A stretch of DNA of 64,000 bases from Acidithiobacillus thiooxidans ATCC 19377 (GTDB lineage Bacteria > Pseudomonadota > Gammaproteobacteria > Acidithiobacillales > Acidithiobacillaceae): the NCBI RefSeq assembly GCF_009662475.1, contig NZ_CP045571.1, positions 2,664,501 to 2,728,500 of the forward strand, in the 5' to 3' direction. The notes below the pieces were generated by a model. The model worked only from the letters and a program-made list of their open reading frames with translations. It was not told where the DNA came from and did no database searches. The position numbers and the translations under genes were made by a program. This document shows, in pieces, positions 18,807 through 28,639 of this stretch (positions are counted from its first letter, which is position 1; every line of letters begins with the position of its first letter).

Positions 18807-20854
18807 GACGTCGCGATTTTTTAAAAAGCCTGGGGGCTGGTGCCACACTCACCGCTTTTCTGGGCAGTTCGGTAGCCCGTGCCGCCATGCTGCCCGCCCT
18901 GGGCCGTTCCGGGACCCTGGAAGATGTGGAACATATTGTGGTCTTCATGCAGGAAAACCGATCTTTTGATCATTACTTTGGGCATCTGAGTGGAGTACGC
19001 GGCTATAATGACCGCTTTCCGCTGAAGTTACCCGACGGTAAACCCGTCTGGTTTCAGGGGCGCATGAACGACCCGACCCGGCCCATTCTGCCTTTTCATT
19101 TCAATACCCGGAAAACTTCCGCGCAATTCCTTCAGGACCTGGACCATAGCTGGGCGTCTCAGCACGGAGCCATTGCGGGGGGCCTAATGAATGCCTGGCC
19201 GCTCAACAAGACCGACATGACCATGGGTTATTTCCAACGCCAGGACATTCCTTTTCATTATGCCCTGGCCGATCATTTTACCATTTGTGACCATTATTTT
19301 ACTTCTCTTGCCGGGCCTACCTGTCCCAATCGCTGCATGCTGTTTAGCGGCTCCATTGATCCCGAAGGTCATCACGGCGGGCCCTATATTGATGATGACA
19401 CCCATCTCTGGACCAAGGGCGTCAAACCCTTTACCTGGACGACATACGCCGAGCGCCTGCAAAAGGCAGGCATTTCCTGGCGCGTCTATCAGGAAGGACT
19501 CCACGAAGAGGATCATAATCCGATGACGGGGAATTTCGGGGAAAATGCGCTGCTGTATTTCCAGGCGTTTACAGACATTCCCGACAGTTCACCGCTGGCC
19601 CAACGCGCACGGCGACCGGGCGGAGTGGCAGCATTGCGTGAGGATGTGCTGCGTAATCGTCTGCCGCAGGTTTCCTGGATTGTGGTGCCCGCCGGTTATT
19701 CCGAACATCCCTCCTATCCACCGGCCTATGGCGCCATTTACATTGCCAGGGTGCTGGATGCCCTGACCAGTAATCCGGAGGTCTGGGGCAAGACTGTGCT
19801 GCTTCTGGATTATGATGAGAATGATGGCTTTTTCGACCATGTGCCGCCACCTCAACCTCCCACTCCGGTGCGACCCGGCAAAAGTACGGTGAGCACCGAA
19901 GGCGAAATCCACAATCGGATCAACCCGGACTGGCCTACGCTTTATAGCGCCGACCAACTGCCCTATGGTCTCGGACCACGTGCACCAATGATTACTATCT
20001 CGCCCTGGAGTAAAGGCGGCTATGTGTGTTCGGAAGTCTTCGACCATACTTCCGTCATCCGCTTTATCGAAAAACGCTTCGGCGTCAGTGAACCTAACAT
20101 CACCCCCTGGCGACGCGCCATTTGTGGTGATCTGACTTCGGCCTTTGACTTCTCACGCCCTGATGAGCGTAAGGTGTCATTGCCCAGCACCGCCAACTAT
20201 GTGGCGACGGTACATCACGAATCCACCTTGCCCGCTCCGCAAGTGCCTACAGAGCAGGCCGTTGCCATAGATCCTCAAGAAAGTGGCGTACGCAAACGGC
20301 GGCCCCTCGCTTACGCCACCGCTGTGCGGCTGGAAGCAACGCATCAAGGAGTCCGTCTGCACCTGCATAACCCTTCTGAGCTAGGCGTTGTCTGCACCGC
20401 CTACTGGGATCACAGCCATCAACTTCCTCATCATTACACTCTGGGAGCAGGAGCCAAACTGGAAGACGAGATGATACTGCCCAAGGATCAGAAGCTCGCG
20501 CTCACGGTTTATGGTCCGGACAGCTATATCCGCAAGATTACGGGTGCGGGTCCTTCCACTTTGCACATTGATACTCAGGGAACCATGACTGGGGATATCC
20601 AGGTGCTCTTGTATAACGCCGGTGCCGATACCTTGCCCATTGAAGTAACGGACCCGGTGTACGGACAGGGTACTCGAAAAATCCAGTTGGCAGCAGGACA
20701 AACCCGGGAGCTGCACTGGAACCTGCAACCCAGTCATCACTGGTATGACCTGATGGTCTCCACCCCTCAGCACCGGTGGCAACTGGCAGGACACATCGAA
20801 AACGGGGACGAGAGCTTCAGTGATCCGGCCAATACCCAACCTGTTCTACTTTAA
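18803..20854 (+). CDS. phosphocholine-specific phospholipase C (Tat-exported)
   Basis: Bacterial PLC of the PlcN/PlcH type (phosphoesterase family PF04185), 683 aa, cleaving phospholipid head-group phosphoesters outside the cytoplasm. A Tat signal (RRRDFLKSLGAG) ends near ARA. Active-site blocks are QENRSFDHYFG (about 51), the conserved Thr region AGPTCPNR, and DYDENDGFFDHVPPP. Two C-terminal DUF756-like beta domains (about 480-680) complete the family layout. It lies in a PHO-box operon, consistent with phosphate scavenging from lipids. It could be a non-haemolytic enzyme; the exact head-group preference is not readable. Confidence 0.92.
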   Translation: MRRRDFLKSLGAGATLTAFLGSSVARAAMLPALGRSGTLEDVEHIVVFMQENRSFDHYFGHLSGVRGYNDRFPLKLPDGKPVWFQGRMNDPTRPILPFHFNTRKTSAQFLQDLDHSWASQHGAIAGGLMNAWPLNKTDMTMGYFQRQDIPFHYALADHFTICDHYFTSLAGPTCPNRCMLFSGSIDPEGHHGGPYIDDDTHLWTKGVKPFTWTTYAERLQKAGISWRVYQEGLHEEDHNPMTGNFGENALLYFQAFTDIPDSSPLAQRARRPGGVAALREDVLRNRLPQVSWIVVPAGYSEHPSYPPAYGAIYIARVLDALTSNPEVWGKTVLLLDYDENDGFFDHVPPPQPPTPVRPGKSTVSTEGEIHNRINPDWPTLYSADQLPYGLGPRAPMITISPWSKGGYVCSEVFDHTSVIRFIEKRFGVSEPNITPWRRAICGDLTSAFDFSRPDERKVSLPSTANYVATVHHESTLPAPQVPTEQAVAIDPQESGVRKRRPLAYATAVRLEATHQGVRLHLHNPSELGVVCTAYWDHSHQLPHHYTLGAGAKLEDEMILPKDQKLALTVYGPDSYIRKITGAGPSTLHIDTQGTMTGDIQVLLYNAGADTLPIEVTDPVYGQGTRKIQLAAGQTRELHWNLQPSHHWYDLMVSTPQHRWQLAGHIENGDESFSDPANTQPVLL

Positions 20855-20883
20855 ATCAACAGAACTTCCCGGTCGCATGGCTA

Positions 20884-20919
20884 GCGTGATGCATCTATAG
20901 TCTTTAAGATGCTTCACGC
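20884..20919 (+). repeat. intercistronic hairpin between phospholipase and tolC-like gene
   Basis: Arms GCGTGATGCATCT (20884-20896) and AGATGCTTCACGC (20907-20919) pair at 12 of 13 positions with a 10-nt loop. There is no T-run. It sits in the only sizeable gap (101 bp) of this operon and could reduce read-through or protect the upstream mRNA. Confidence 0.6.
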
Positions 20920-20955
20920 ATCAGACAACATCCGCAAGAACAAGGTACCCGCACT

Positions 20956-22449
20956 ATGCGTCTTATCCGTAGCTTCCTAAACGAACCATTTTTTAGGGAT
21001 CGCTTACGGAGCTGGTGCGAGGGCATTCTGTATTGTATGACTCTCGGGATGCTTTTGAGTGCTCAAACTGCCTCGGCAGCGCCTCTGGACATGCTGTTTC
21101 ACGACCCTTTTGATACTCAAGGATGGGTAAAGCAACCACTGGGACAAAGCTGGCAAGATCGGCAACTACAGTTGCCCAAGGCGGCTCTGCCGGGCACGCG
21201 CACTTTCGTAAAACCCCAAAGCCTTGCCGCATTGACCAATTATGCCTTGGCCCACAACCCGCAAACCCGGGTGGCCTATGAGAATTTACAGGCCTCTGCG
21301 GCAGGGTTGGGTGTCGCCGAATCTGCCTGGTTGCCGAGTATTTCCCTGAGTGACACTGCAGCGCGTTCCCAGAGCAATACCACAGCGGGTTTTAGCATTC
21401 CCATCATCAATAGTAATTCGGCTTCTCTCAGCCTGAGTTATGTACTGCTGGATTTTGGCCTACGCGCCTCGCAGAAAGACGGGGCGCTGGCCCAGTTGTA
21501 CATTTCCGGCTTTGATAACAATAGCGCGCTGACGAAAGTCGCTCTCAGCGTCACCCAGAATTACTACCAGCTCATTGGCGAGCAGGCGCTGGTTCGGGCT
21601 TATGCACAAACAGTCACCGAAGATACTGCCAATCTGGATGCTGCGCGACTGAAACAGCATTCGGGTATGGCTACTATTGCCGATATTCTGCAGGCCCAGT
21701 CGGCTCTTGCGCAAGCGCAGTCCCAATGGATTTCGGCCCAGGCTACTGTGCGTTCAGATCAGGCCGCCCTGGCGGAAAGTTGTGGATTACCACCCGGCAA
21801 TCCCATTCCGCTGGTACCGTTAAACACCCATCAACTACCCCCCGACATTACCCCTTCTGTGCACTCCCTGGTTCTTCATGCTACTCAACACAACCCCAAT
21901 GTCATGGCGGCTGCAGCCCAGATTCTGGCCAGCCGTGCCACACTCCGGGAGGATCAGGCTCAGGGACTGCCGACCTTGAGCGCATCGGTTTCAGCCGGAA
22001 AACGCTTTCAGAACGGGCTGGAACCTTCCCAGAACTGGGCCATCGGTTTCAGTCTTAAAGTGCCGTTGTTTACGGGTTTTCATGACAGTTACCAAATTCA
22101 GGAGGCGCGGCGCCAGGAGCGTAGTGCTCAGGCCTCATTGAACCAGGAGACCCAAAGCATTGCCTTAACCGTGTATCAGGATTACCAGACCGTCATGGGT
22201 GCGCGCTCAGCGGCAAAAGCGGCACAAATCGCGGTCAAAAGTGCCCAGGCTTCGCTGGCTGCCATCCGTGCCCAATACAAGGTAGGACTTTCGACCATGC
22301 TCAATTTGCTGACTGCCCAGGCGACGCTGACGACTGCTGAACAGACCCGGATTCAGGATATGACGACGGCCTATGTGCAACTGGCTAATCTCGCTAACGC
22401 CTTGGGAATGATCGGGCTCCCCAACACGACCACAGGATTCCACTCATGA
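20956..22449 (+). CDS. TolC-like outer-membrane efflux protein
   Basis: Outer-membrane channel of a tripartite pump, 497 aa. A long N-terminal region with a signal peptide ends near ASAA (about residue 42). Two outer-membrane efflux repeats of alpha-helical coiled-coil type follow (about 90-285 and 300-490). The C-terminal repeat contains YKVGLSTMLNLLTAQATL, typical of the family. The stop overlaps the membrane-fusion gene (ATGA at 22446). It forms a complete pump with the next two genes. The start at 20956 is the best available, but the pre-signal part is longer than usual. Confidence 0.88.
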   Translation: MRLIRSFLNEPFFRDRLRSWCEGILYCMTLGMLLSAQTASAAPLDMLFHDPFDTQGWVKQPLGQSWQDRQLQLPKAALPGTRTFVKPQSLAALTNYALAHNPQTRVAYENLQASAAGLGVAESAWLPSISLSDTAARSQSNTTAGFSIPIINSNSASLSLSYVLLDFGLRASQKDGALAQLYISGFDNNSALTKVALSVTQNYYQLIGEQALVRAYAQTVTEDTANLDAARLKQHSGMATIADILQAQSALAQAQSQWISAQATVRSDQAALAESCGLPPGNPIPLVPLNTHQLPPDITPSVHSLVLHATQHNPNVMAAAAQILASRATLREDQAQGLPTLSASVSAGKRFQNGLEPSQNWAIGFSLKVPLFTGFHDSYQIQEARRQERSAQASLNQETQSIALTVYQDYQTVMGARSAAKAAQIAVKSAQASLAAIRAQYKVGLSTMLNLLTAQATLTTAEQTRIQDMTTAYVQLANLANALGMIGLPNTTTGFHS

Positions 22450-23543
22450 TGCGCTCTCTGTCCGTAAGATCCCTGTTGCTTCCCGTTGCGGCAGCCCTGA
22501 TCCTGGCGGGCTGCGCCCAGCACAAGCCCTCCCACAAAAATACGGCACTGCCGGTCGAAACCACGACGGTGCAGACCGGCAATCTACCCATTGTGGTCAA
22601 TACCCTGGGGCAAGCCGTGGCATCCCACAGTGTCACCATCACCCCGCAGGTGAGCGGCATTTTGCAAAAGGTTGCCGTTCACTCGGGGCAAGTGGTTCAA
22701 AAAGGCCAGCTTCTCTTCCAGATTGATCCTGCCACACCCGCCGCCCAGGTGGCTGAAGACCAAGCCAATCTGCAGGGTGAAATGGCCCAGGAACAATATG
22801 ATGATGCCCAGGTCAAGGCTTATGCGCCGCTGCTCAGCAAGGATTATGTCACCCGTCAGACGGTCCAGCAGGCTCAGGCTCAGGCCAACACCGCTGGTGC
22901 CACCGTGGCCGCTGATCAGGCGGCACTGCAAGCCGCTCGAATTACTCTGGCTGAAACTCGGATTACCGCACCTATCAGTGGCAGCGTAGGCATCCTGAGC
23001 CTCAAATCAGGCAATCTGGTCACTGCCAACAGCACAGCACTGGTCACCATCAATCAAATTCAACCCATTTACGTGCAATTCAGCCTGCCTGAGGCCTATC
23101 TCGACGATTTACATACCGCCATCAGCAATCACTCCGGCAAAGTAGAAGTCTGGGATGAAAATCATCAGACCCGGATTGGCACCGGGACGGTCACGGTGAT
23201 TGATAATACCGTCAACACGGCTTCAGCAACCGTCACGGCGCGCGCTACCCTCAGTAATCAACCGGCCCGACTCTGGCCCGGTGAATATGTGCAGGTAGAT
23301 TTCACCGCCCGAGAACTGCGTCATGCCCTGATCATTCCTGCAACCGCCTTACAGCAGGGCGTCTCCGGCCCTTATGTCTATACCATAAAAAAAGACAAGG
23401 CCATTATGCAGGCCGTGCAATTTTTAGGGCAGAACGGTAAGCAGGTGGCCATCGCCGGAAGCCATTTATTGGGAGAAAGGGTGATTGTGGGAGCGCCGAC
23501 CCGACTTCATCCCGGTTCTGAAGTGCGCGTGATCAAGTCATGA
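22446..23543 (+). CDS. RND membrane-fusion (periplasmic adaptor) lipoprotein
   Basis: MdtA/AcrA-type adaptor of 365 aa. The lipobox LILAGC (Cys about residue 23) anchors it to the inner membrane. The barrel-sandwich hybrid starts GQAVASHSVTITPQVSGIL, the alpha-hairpin covers about 95-160, and the lipoyl return ITAPISGSVG is present (about 175). Beta-barrel and membrane-proximal domains complete the protein. Both ends overlap neighbours by ATGA, so stoichiometric translation with TolC-like and RND subunits is expected. Confidence 0.9.
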   Translation: MMRSLSVRSLLLPVAAALILAGCAQHKPSHKNTALPVETTTVQTGNLPIVVNTLGQAVASHSVTITPQVSGILQKVAVHSGQVVQKGQLLFQIDPATPAAQVAEDQANLQGEMAQEQYDDAQVKAYAPLLSKDYVTRQTVQQAQAQANTAGATVAADQAALQAARITLAETRITAPISGSVGILSLKSGNLVTANSTALVTINQIQPIYVQFSLPEAYLDDLHTAISNHSGKVEVWDENHQTRIGTGTVTVIDNTVNTASATVTARATLSNQPARLWPGEYVQVDFTARELRHALIIPATALQQGVSGPYVYTIKKDKAIMQAVQFLGQNGKQVAIAGSHLLGERVIVGAPTRLHPGSEVRVIKS

Positions 23544-26500
23544 ATTTATCGGCACCCTTTATTCGCCGTCCCGTTGCCACGACGGTACTCGCCGTAGCAG
23601 TAGCTCTGCTGGGTTTGTTTGCCTATCTGCAATTACCCACGGCTTTGCTGCCTAACGTCAGCTTTCCGATGGTGATGGTCACCGCAGAACTGCCGGGAGC
23701 CAGCCCCAAAACCATGTCCAGCGCAGTAGCCACCCCACTGGAAAGGCAATTTGCCAGCATTCCCGGTCTCAACTCCATGAGTGCCGTCAGTCAAAATGGA
23801 GTGACCCAGATCACCCTGCAGTTCGATCTCAGCAAATCCGCGCTGGGGGCCACCCAGCAGGTGTCCAACGCCGTTTCCCAGGCCCAGCATTTTCTACCAC
23901 CGGGTATGCCCGAGCCACCTTCGGTCCGGCAAATGAATCCTTCGGCCCAGCCCGTGTTTTATATTGGCATGTCCGCGCCCAACATGCCGCTTTATGAATT
24001 GGACAAGTACGCGCAAACCAAGGTCAGCACAGCATTATCCGGCATATCCGGGGTATCTGACGTACAAATTTACGGTGCACAAACCTACGCCGTGCGCATT
24101 TATGTGAATCCTTTTGCCCTTTCTGCCCGGGGTCTGAGTCTGCAGGCCGTGCAAAGCGCCCTGGGTAATGCCAATGTCAATCTGCCCGGTGGCACCCTGG
24201 ATGGGGGCGATCAGGCTTTCGCCACCCAGGTACATGGTCAGTTACATACCGCAAAAGCCTACAACCATCTGGTTCTGGCCTACGAAGGCGGACAGGCGGT
24301 GCCCCTCAGTGCGGTTGGCAAGGCCGTCAACAGTACCGAAGATAACCAGCAGGAGACCTGGATCAACAAAACGCCCGGCATTGTTCTCGCCGTAACACGG
24401 CAGCCCGGCAGCAATACCGTAGAGATTTCCAACAAAATCCGCGCCCTGTTGCCGCAACTGCAGGCGGCCATGCCCGGCGGGGTGCATCTGACCAATGTTT
24501 TCGATCTGGCCGATTACATTCGCGCGGCAGTACACGAAGTGTTGATGACCCTCATCCTGGCCAGCATTCTGGTAGCTGGTGTCATGTGGCTGTTTCTGCG
24601 CCGCCCCTCGGCCACCCTCATCGGTGCGGTCGCCATACCCCTTTCCCTGCTGGGCACCTTTCTGGTCATGATGCTGCTCGGTTTCAGCATCAATACCCTG
24701 ACCTTGCTGGCCCTGACCCTTTCCGTGGGTTTTGTGGTGGATGATGCCGTGGTGATGCTGGAAAACATCAACCGACATATCGACCGGGGTGAAACCGGCA
24801 TGACTGCCGCCCTCAATGGCAGTCGGGAAATCAGTTTTACGGTTCTGTCCATGACCTTGTCGCTATCCATCATTTTTCTGCCGCTGATTTTCCTGGGGGG
24901 CTTTGTCGGTCATTTATTCTCGGACTTCGGGGTCAGTATTGCTGTGGTCATCCTGATTTCCGGAATGGTCGCCCTGAGCGTTACTCCCATGCTCTGCAGC
25001 CGTTATCTCAAACCCAATCATGCTCACGCCCTGACTGATCTGCATGATACGGGTCACTTACCTGAAGACGGAATTTTTCAGCGCTTTTTCAAGGACAGTC
25101 GCGATTTTTATATTCGCACCCTGAAAGTTGCCCTGCAGCATAAATACTGGATGCTGGCCCTGGCCGGACTTGCGCTGGCGGGTAGCGTCTGGATGGTCAT
25201 GATTGTTCCCAAGGCTTTTCTACCCAGCCAGAATTCGGGCATGATCAATGCCAACATTGAATACCCGACCGGAATGACTTTTGCTGAAGTCAGGCATGAG
25301 CAGTCAGAAATCGCCCGGATTGTGAAATCCAATGCCCGCATTCAATCGGTGGTGTCTTCGGCAGGCCAGGGTGCAGGAGGTTTTGGCAGCCGCAACTCCG
25401 GCCATATGTTCATCCACATTCGCAGTGGATATGCGCCACAGACGGAAAACATCATTGTGGATCTGCAGCGCGCCACCCGTCGCTTCCATAATGCCCAGAT
25501 TGTTTTTCAGGGACCGCAAAGCGCCCACTCGGGAACCGCCAGCGGCAATGGCAGCTATATTTATGAACTCATGGGCAGCAACTGGACAGATCTGAATGCG
25601 GCCACGCTGAAAATGACCGAAGCCCTGCAAAAGCTTCCGCAACTGAATTCAGTCAGTAACAGTCTGGAAAACAATAATCCGCAGGTCACCATTCATATCA
25701 ATCGGGCTCGTGCCACCGCTTTGGGGGTCACCCCGGCCGCCATCGAAAACACCCTGGGTCTGGCCTTTGGCGGACATGAGGTGGGAACCATTTACGGGGC
25801 CAGTAATCAATATGAAGTAATTATGGAACTTGAACCGCGCTATCAGAAAAATATCAACGCCTTGTCCACCCTGAGCGTGCCGGGGGCGGGATCAACGCTG
25901 GTTCCCCTTTCTGCCGTAGCCAGTTTTCATTATGACGCAGCCCCCCTGAATCTGATGCAGCACAATGGCCAGCCCTCCACCACCATTTCCTTCAATCTGG
26001 CTCCCGGGGTGCAGCTCGGTTCGGCCATCAGCGCCCTGCAGCATACGGCTCACCAAGTCCTGCCCGCAGGCATTGTCGGGCATCTGGGCGGTAATGCCGC
26101 GCAATTTCAGTCTGCCTTCAAATCTTTGCCTTTTTTATTGCTGGCAACGGTGTTGCTGATTTACGTGGTCCTTGCCATTTTGTATGAACATTTTCTCCAT
26201 CCCCTGACGATTTTGACGGCTTTGCCGCTGGCGGCTTTCGGTGCGCTGCTGTCTTTGGTCATTTTTCATGAGCCGCTGGATTTATACAGTTTCATCGGCA
26301 TCATCATGTTACTGGGGCTGGTCAAGAAGAACGGGATTATCCTCGTTGACTTTGCCGTCAGTCGGCGCCGTGAGGGCGAAGATGCCTACGAAGCCATTAT
26401 TGATGCCTGCACCATTCGTTATCGGCCGATCATGATGACTACTTTTGCCGCCATTCTCGGGGTGCTGCCCATTGCCATCGGCTTTGGCGCCGGTGCCGGA

Positions 26501-26659
26501 AGTCGAGTACCCCTGGGTATTGCCGTGGTTGGCGGTCTGATATTTTCCCAGTTTCTCACCCTGTATATCACGCCCGCTTTTTATTTATGGTTTGACGGGC
26601 TCTCCTGGCCACGTCGCAAACGGACGCAAGCCGTTGCGTTGAATCCCGATCTCTCATAA
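23540..26659 (+). CDS. RND multidrug-type efflux transporter (MdtB/AcrB-like)
   Basis: Inner-membrane proton-driven HAE1-type RND pump, 1039 aa. It has 12 membrane helices and two large periplasmic loops (about 40-335 and 560-870). TM4 carries the proton-relay pair in GFVVDDAVVMLENINRHID (about 400). A second cluster GLVKKNGIILVDFA lies in TM10-11. The N-terminus FIRRPVATT is typical. Overall it is closest in feel to MdtB/MdtC. Its substrate is unknown. Its place in a PHO-box operon with a phospholipase suggests export of a lipid-derived product or protection from detergents, but this is inference. Confidence 0.92.
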   Translation: MNLSAPFIRRPVATTVLAVAVALLGLFAYLQLPTALLPNVSFPMVMVTAELPGASPKTMSSAVATPLERQFASIPGLNSMSAVSQNGVTQITLQFDLSKSALGATQQVSNAVSQAQHFLPPGMPEPPSVRQMNPSAQPVFYIGMSAPNMPLYELDKYAQTKVSTALSGISGVSDVQIYGAQTYAVRIYVNPFALSARGLSLQAVQSALGNANVNLPGGTLDGGDQAFATQVHGQLHTAKAYNHLVLAYEGGQAVPLSAVGKAVNSTEDNQQETWINKTPGIVLAVTRQPGSNTVEISNKIRALLPQLQAAMPGGVHLTNVFDLADYIRAAVHEVLMTLILASILVAGVMWLFLRRPSATLIGAVAIPLSLLGTFLVMMLLGFSINTLTLLALTLSVGFVVDDAVVMLENINRHIDRGETGMTAALNGSREISFTVLSMTLSLSIIFLPLIFLGGFVGHLFSDFGVSIAVVILISGMVALSVTPMLCSRYLKPNHAHALTDLHDTGHLPEDGIFQRFFKDSRDFYIRTLKVALQHKYWMLALAGLALAGSVWMVMIVPKAFLPSQNSGMINANIEYPTGMTFAEVRHEQSEIARIVKSNARIQSVVSSAGQGAGGFGSRNSGHMFIHIRSGYAPQTENIIVDLQRATRRFHNAQIVFQGPQSAHSGTASGNGSYIYELMGSNWTDLNAATLKMTEALQKLPQLNSVSNSLENNNPQVTIHINRARATALGVTPAAIENTLGLAFGGHEVGTIYGASNQYEVIMELEPRYQKNINALSTLSVPGAGSTLVPLSAVASFHYDAAPLNLMQHNGQPSTTISFNLAPGVQLGSAISALQHTAHQVLPAGIVGHLGGNAAQFQSAFKSLPFLLLATVLLIYVVLAILYEHFLHPLTILTALPLAAFGALLSLVIFHEPLDLYSFIGIIMLLGLVKKNGIILVDFAVSRRREGEDAYEAIIDACTIRYRPIMMTTFAAILGVLPIAIGFGAGAGSRVPLGIAVVGGLIFSQFLTLYITPAFYLWFDGLSWPRRKRTQAVALNPDLS

Positions 26660-26672
26660 AGGTAACTCATCC

Positions 26673-28622
26673 ATGCTTCTTCTGAAATCTGTCCAGCGCG
26701 CTCTGATGGTTCTTGGTGGGGCAGGCCTGCTAAGCGGCACTTTACTGGGCAGCCTGGCCCAGGCCGGGACGACGGTTTCTGGCAACAGCAACGCGCCTTT
26801 TATCCCGCTCAATGAAAAGCAGAGCGGAGCCCCCCTGCGGATTCTCAAAAACCATGTCAATGTTTCGGTGCAATCCAGCGGACTGTTTACCGAGCGCGAT
26901 CATCAGGTGCTGGAACTTCTCAATCCGGCCCTGGAAACCATGATCAATCCCTACCAAATCCAGTATTCTGCCGATATGGCCAAGCTGCGGGTGCTGCGCG
27001 CCTGGGTCAGCACGCCCAGTGGCCAAAAATATGTCGTTCCTGCCAGTGCCATTTTTGTGCGCCCGGAACCGATGGCTGCCGGAGCCCCCATGTATAGTCA
27101 TGCCAAGGTGCTTTCCATCGTTCTGCCGAAATTGGGCAAAGACGATCAGCTTCATATCATCACCGAAAAAACCCAGACCACGCCCTATTTTGCCGGACAG
27201 TTTTCGCAAATCTGGGAAATGCCGGTCAGTCAGTCTGCACGCAACTTTCGTATTGATATCACCGCACCACGCAGCATGCATTTACGGGCCGCCCACACCG
27301 GCAACTGGATTGTTTCGCAGCGCACTCAGGGCCAGTTGATTCATATCAGTGCCCGTATGGCGGTACACCACGCGCGTTATCCGGGACCGAGCACCGTGGA
27401 TGAAAGGCAGTTCAGTCCGCTTTTTGAAGTCAGTACTTTTCCCAGTTGGGCAGCCGTCGGCAAGGCCTACTGGTCACGCGCCGCCGACAAGGCGGCAGTC
27501 ACCCCCATTGTCCAAAAAACCGCCGATACAGCAAGTCATGGACTGCAGGGCTGGGATGCGGAAAAAGCCCTGTATACCTGGGACTCCCACCATATTCGTT
27601 ATGTAGGTCTGGAACTGGGTGTCGGCGGTTATGTGCCCATCTCGGCCAGCAAAACCCTGGAAACCCGCTATGGAGACTGCAAGGCCCACGCCACTCTGCT
27701 GCAGGCGCTTTTCAATGCCAAAGGCTTCAAACTTTATCCAACACTAATCAACTGGAATAATGTGTTCACCCTGCCGCCGCTGCCCACCCCTTTCTGGTTT
27801 AATCACGCCATCGACTACGCCCCGCAGCGTCATCTTTTTCTGGACAGTACCGGCACCTACGAAACACCGGGGCAGCTGGCTATTGGTGAACGCGACAAGC
27901 CCAGTATTGTCACCGGTCCGCATCCCCGGGTAGTGACCACCCCTGGTGCCGAGCCCGATGCCAATCAGTTGGACTATGCAGCCGATCTGACCCTGCAGCA
28001 AAATGGTGACCTGAGCGGTATTGCCAAAATGCAGACCAAAGGCTGGTGGGCCTGGATGTATCGGCAAACCTTCGCCTCCATTCCTCCCTCAGCCTATCAC
28101 CGGGTCATGAATACCCTGCTGCTGCCGGATGGAGGCGGGAGTGGCACCTTTGTGCCAGGCAATCCGGATATTCTCGATCAGCCCTTTGCCGTGACTGCGC
28201 ATTGGCATACGGTGGCTTACACCCATGTTGGCGATCATATCAGTTTTCCCATTCCCTCCGGCCCCTATCTGACCCCCGGCCTTTCCGCCACCGCCCGACC
28301 CATGGAAGCATTGACCCGGGTCATTGGCCCGCTGCAGCGTCAACATCCTGTCACCACGTATCTCGGTGGAATTCACTGGACAACGACTATTCATCTGCCA
28401 TCTGGTTATCAGGTGCAATATCTACCGCCCGCACAGCAGCTCCATAATCAGGCGGGAAGTTTCACTTATAACCTCACCCTGCAAGAACACAGCGTCATCG
28501 TACACTACACACTGCAACTCCAGCGGGTCGTGTACAACCCTCAGCAATATCCGGCCTTGCGCACGCTCCTGAAACTGGATTATGCCGCGCAGCAAAGCCC
28601 GATTATCCTTGTTCGCCAATGA
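26673..28622 (+). CDS. secreted DUF3857 / transglutaminase-like protein with intact Cys
   Basis: Exported protein of 649 aa with a signal peptide ending near AQAG (about 32). The N-terminal DUF3857-type beta domain covers about 45-240. A transglutaminase-like core follows, with the catalytic Cys in YGDCKAHA (about 334), His near 372 (FNHAIDYAP) and Asp in FLDSTG. The C-terminal beta domain resembles other DUF3857 partners. It lies 13 bp behind the RND gene and overlaps the start region of its paralog. The biochemical role of the family is unsettled (protease, amidase or cross-linking fold). It probably acts in the periplasm. Confidence 0.75.
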   Translation: MLLLKSVQRALMVLGGAGLLSGTLLGSLAQAGTTVSGNSNAPFIPLNEKQSGAPLRILKNHVNVSVQSSGLFTERDHQVLELLNPALETMINPYQIQYSADMAKLRVLRAWVSTPSGQKYVVPASAIFVRPEPMAAGAPMYSHAKVLSIVLPKLGKDDQLHIITEKTQTTPYFAGQFSQIWEMPVSQSARNFRIDITAPRSMHLRAAHTGNWIVSQRTQGQLIHISARMAVHHARYPGPSTVDERQFSPLFEVSTFPSWAAVGKAYWSRAADKAAVTPIVQKTADTASHGLQGWDAEKALYTWDSHHIRYVGLELGVGGYVPISASKTLETRYGDCKAHATLLQALFNAKGFKLYPTLINWNNVFTLPPLPTPFWFNHAIDYAPQRHLFLDSTGTYETPGQLAIGERDKPSIVTGPHPRVVTTPGAEPDANQLDYAADLTLQQNGDLSGIAKMQTKGWWAWMYRQTFASIPPSAYHRVMNTLLLPDGGGSGTFVPGNPDILDQPFAVTAHWHTVAYTHVGDHISFPIPSGPYLTPGLSATARPMEALTRVIGPLQRQHPVTTYLGGIHWTTTIHLPSGYQVQYLPPAQQLHNQAGSFTYNLTLQEHSVIVHYTLQLQRVVYNPQQYPALRTLLKLDYAAQQSPIILVRQ

Positions 28623-28639
28623 GTTCAGGAAACCTGCAT

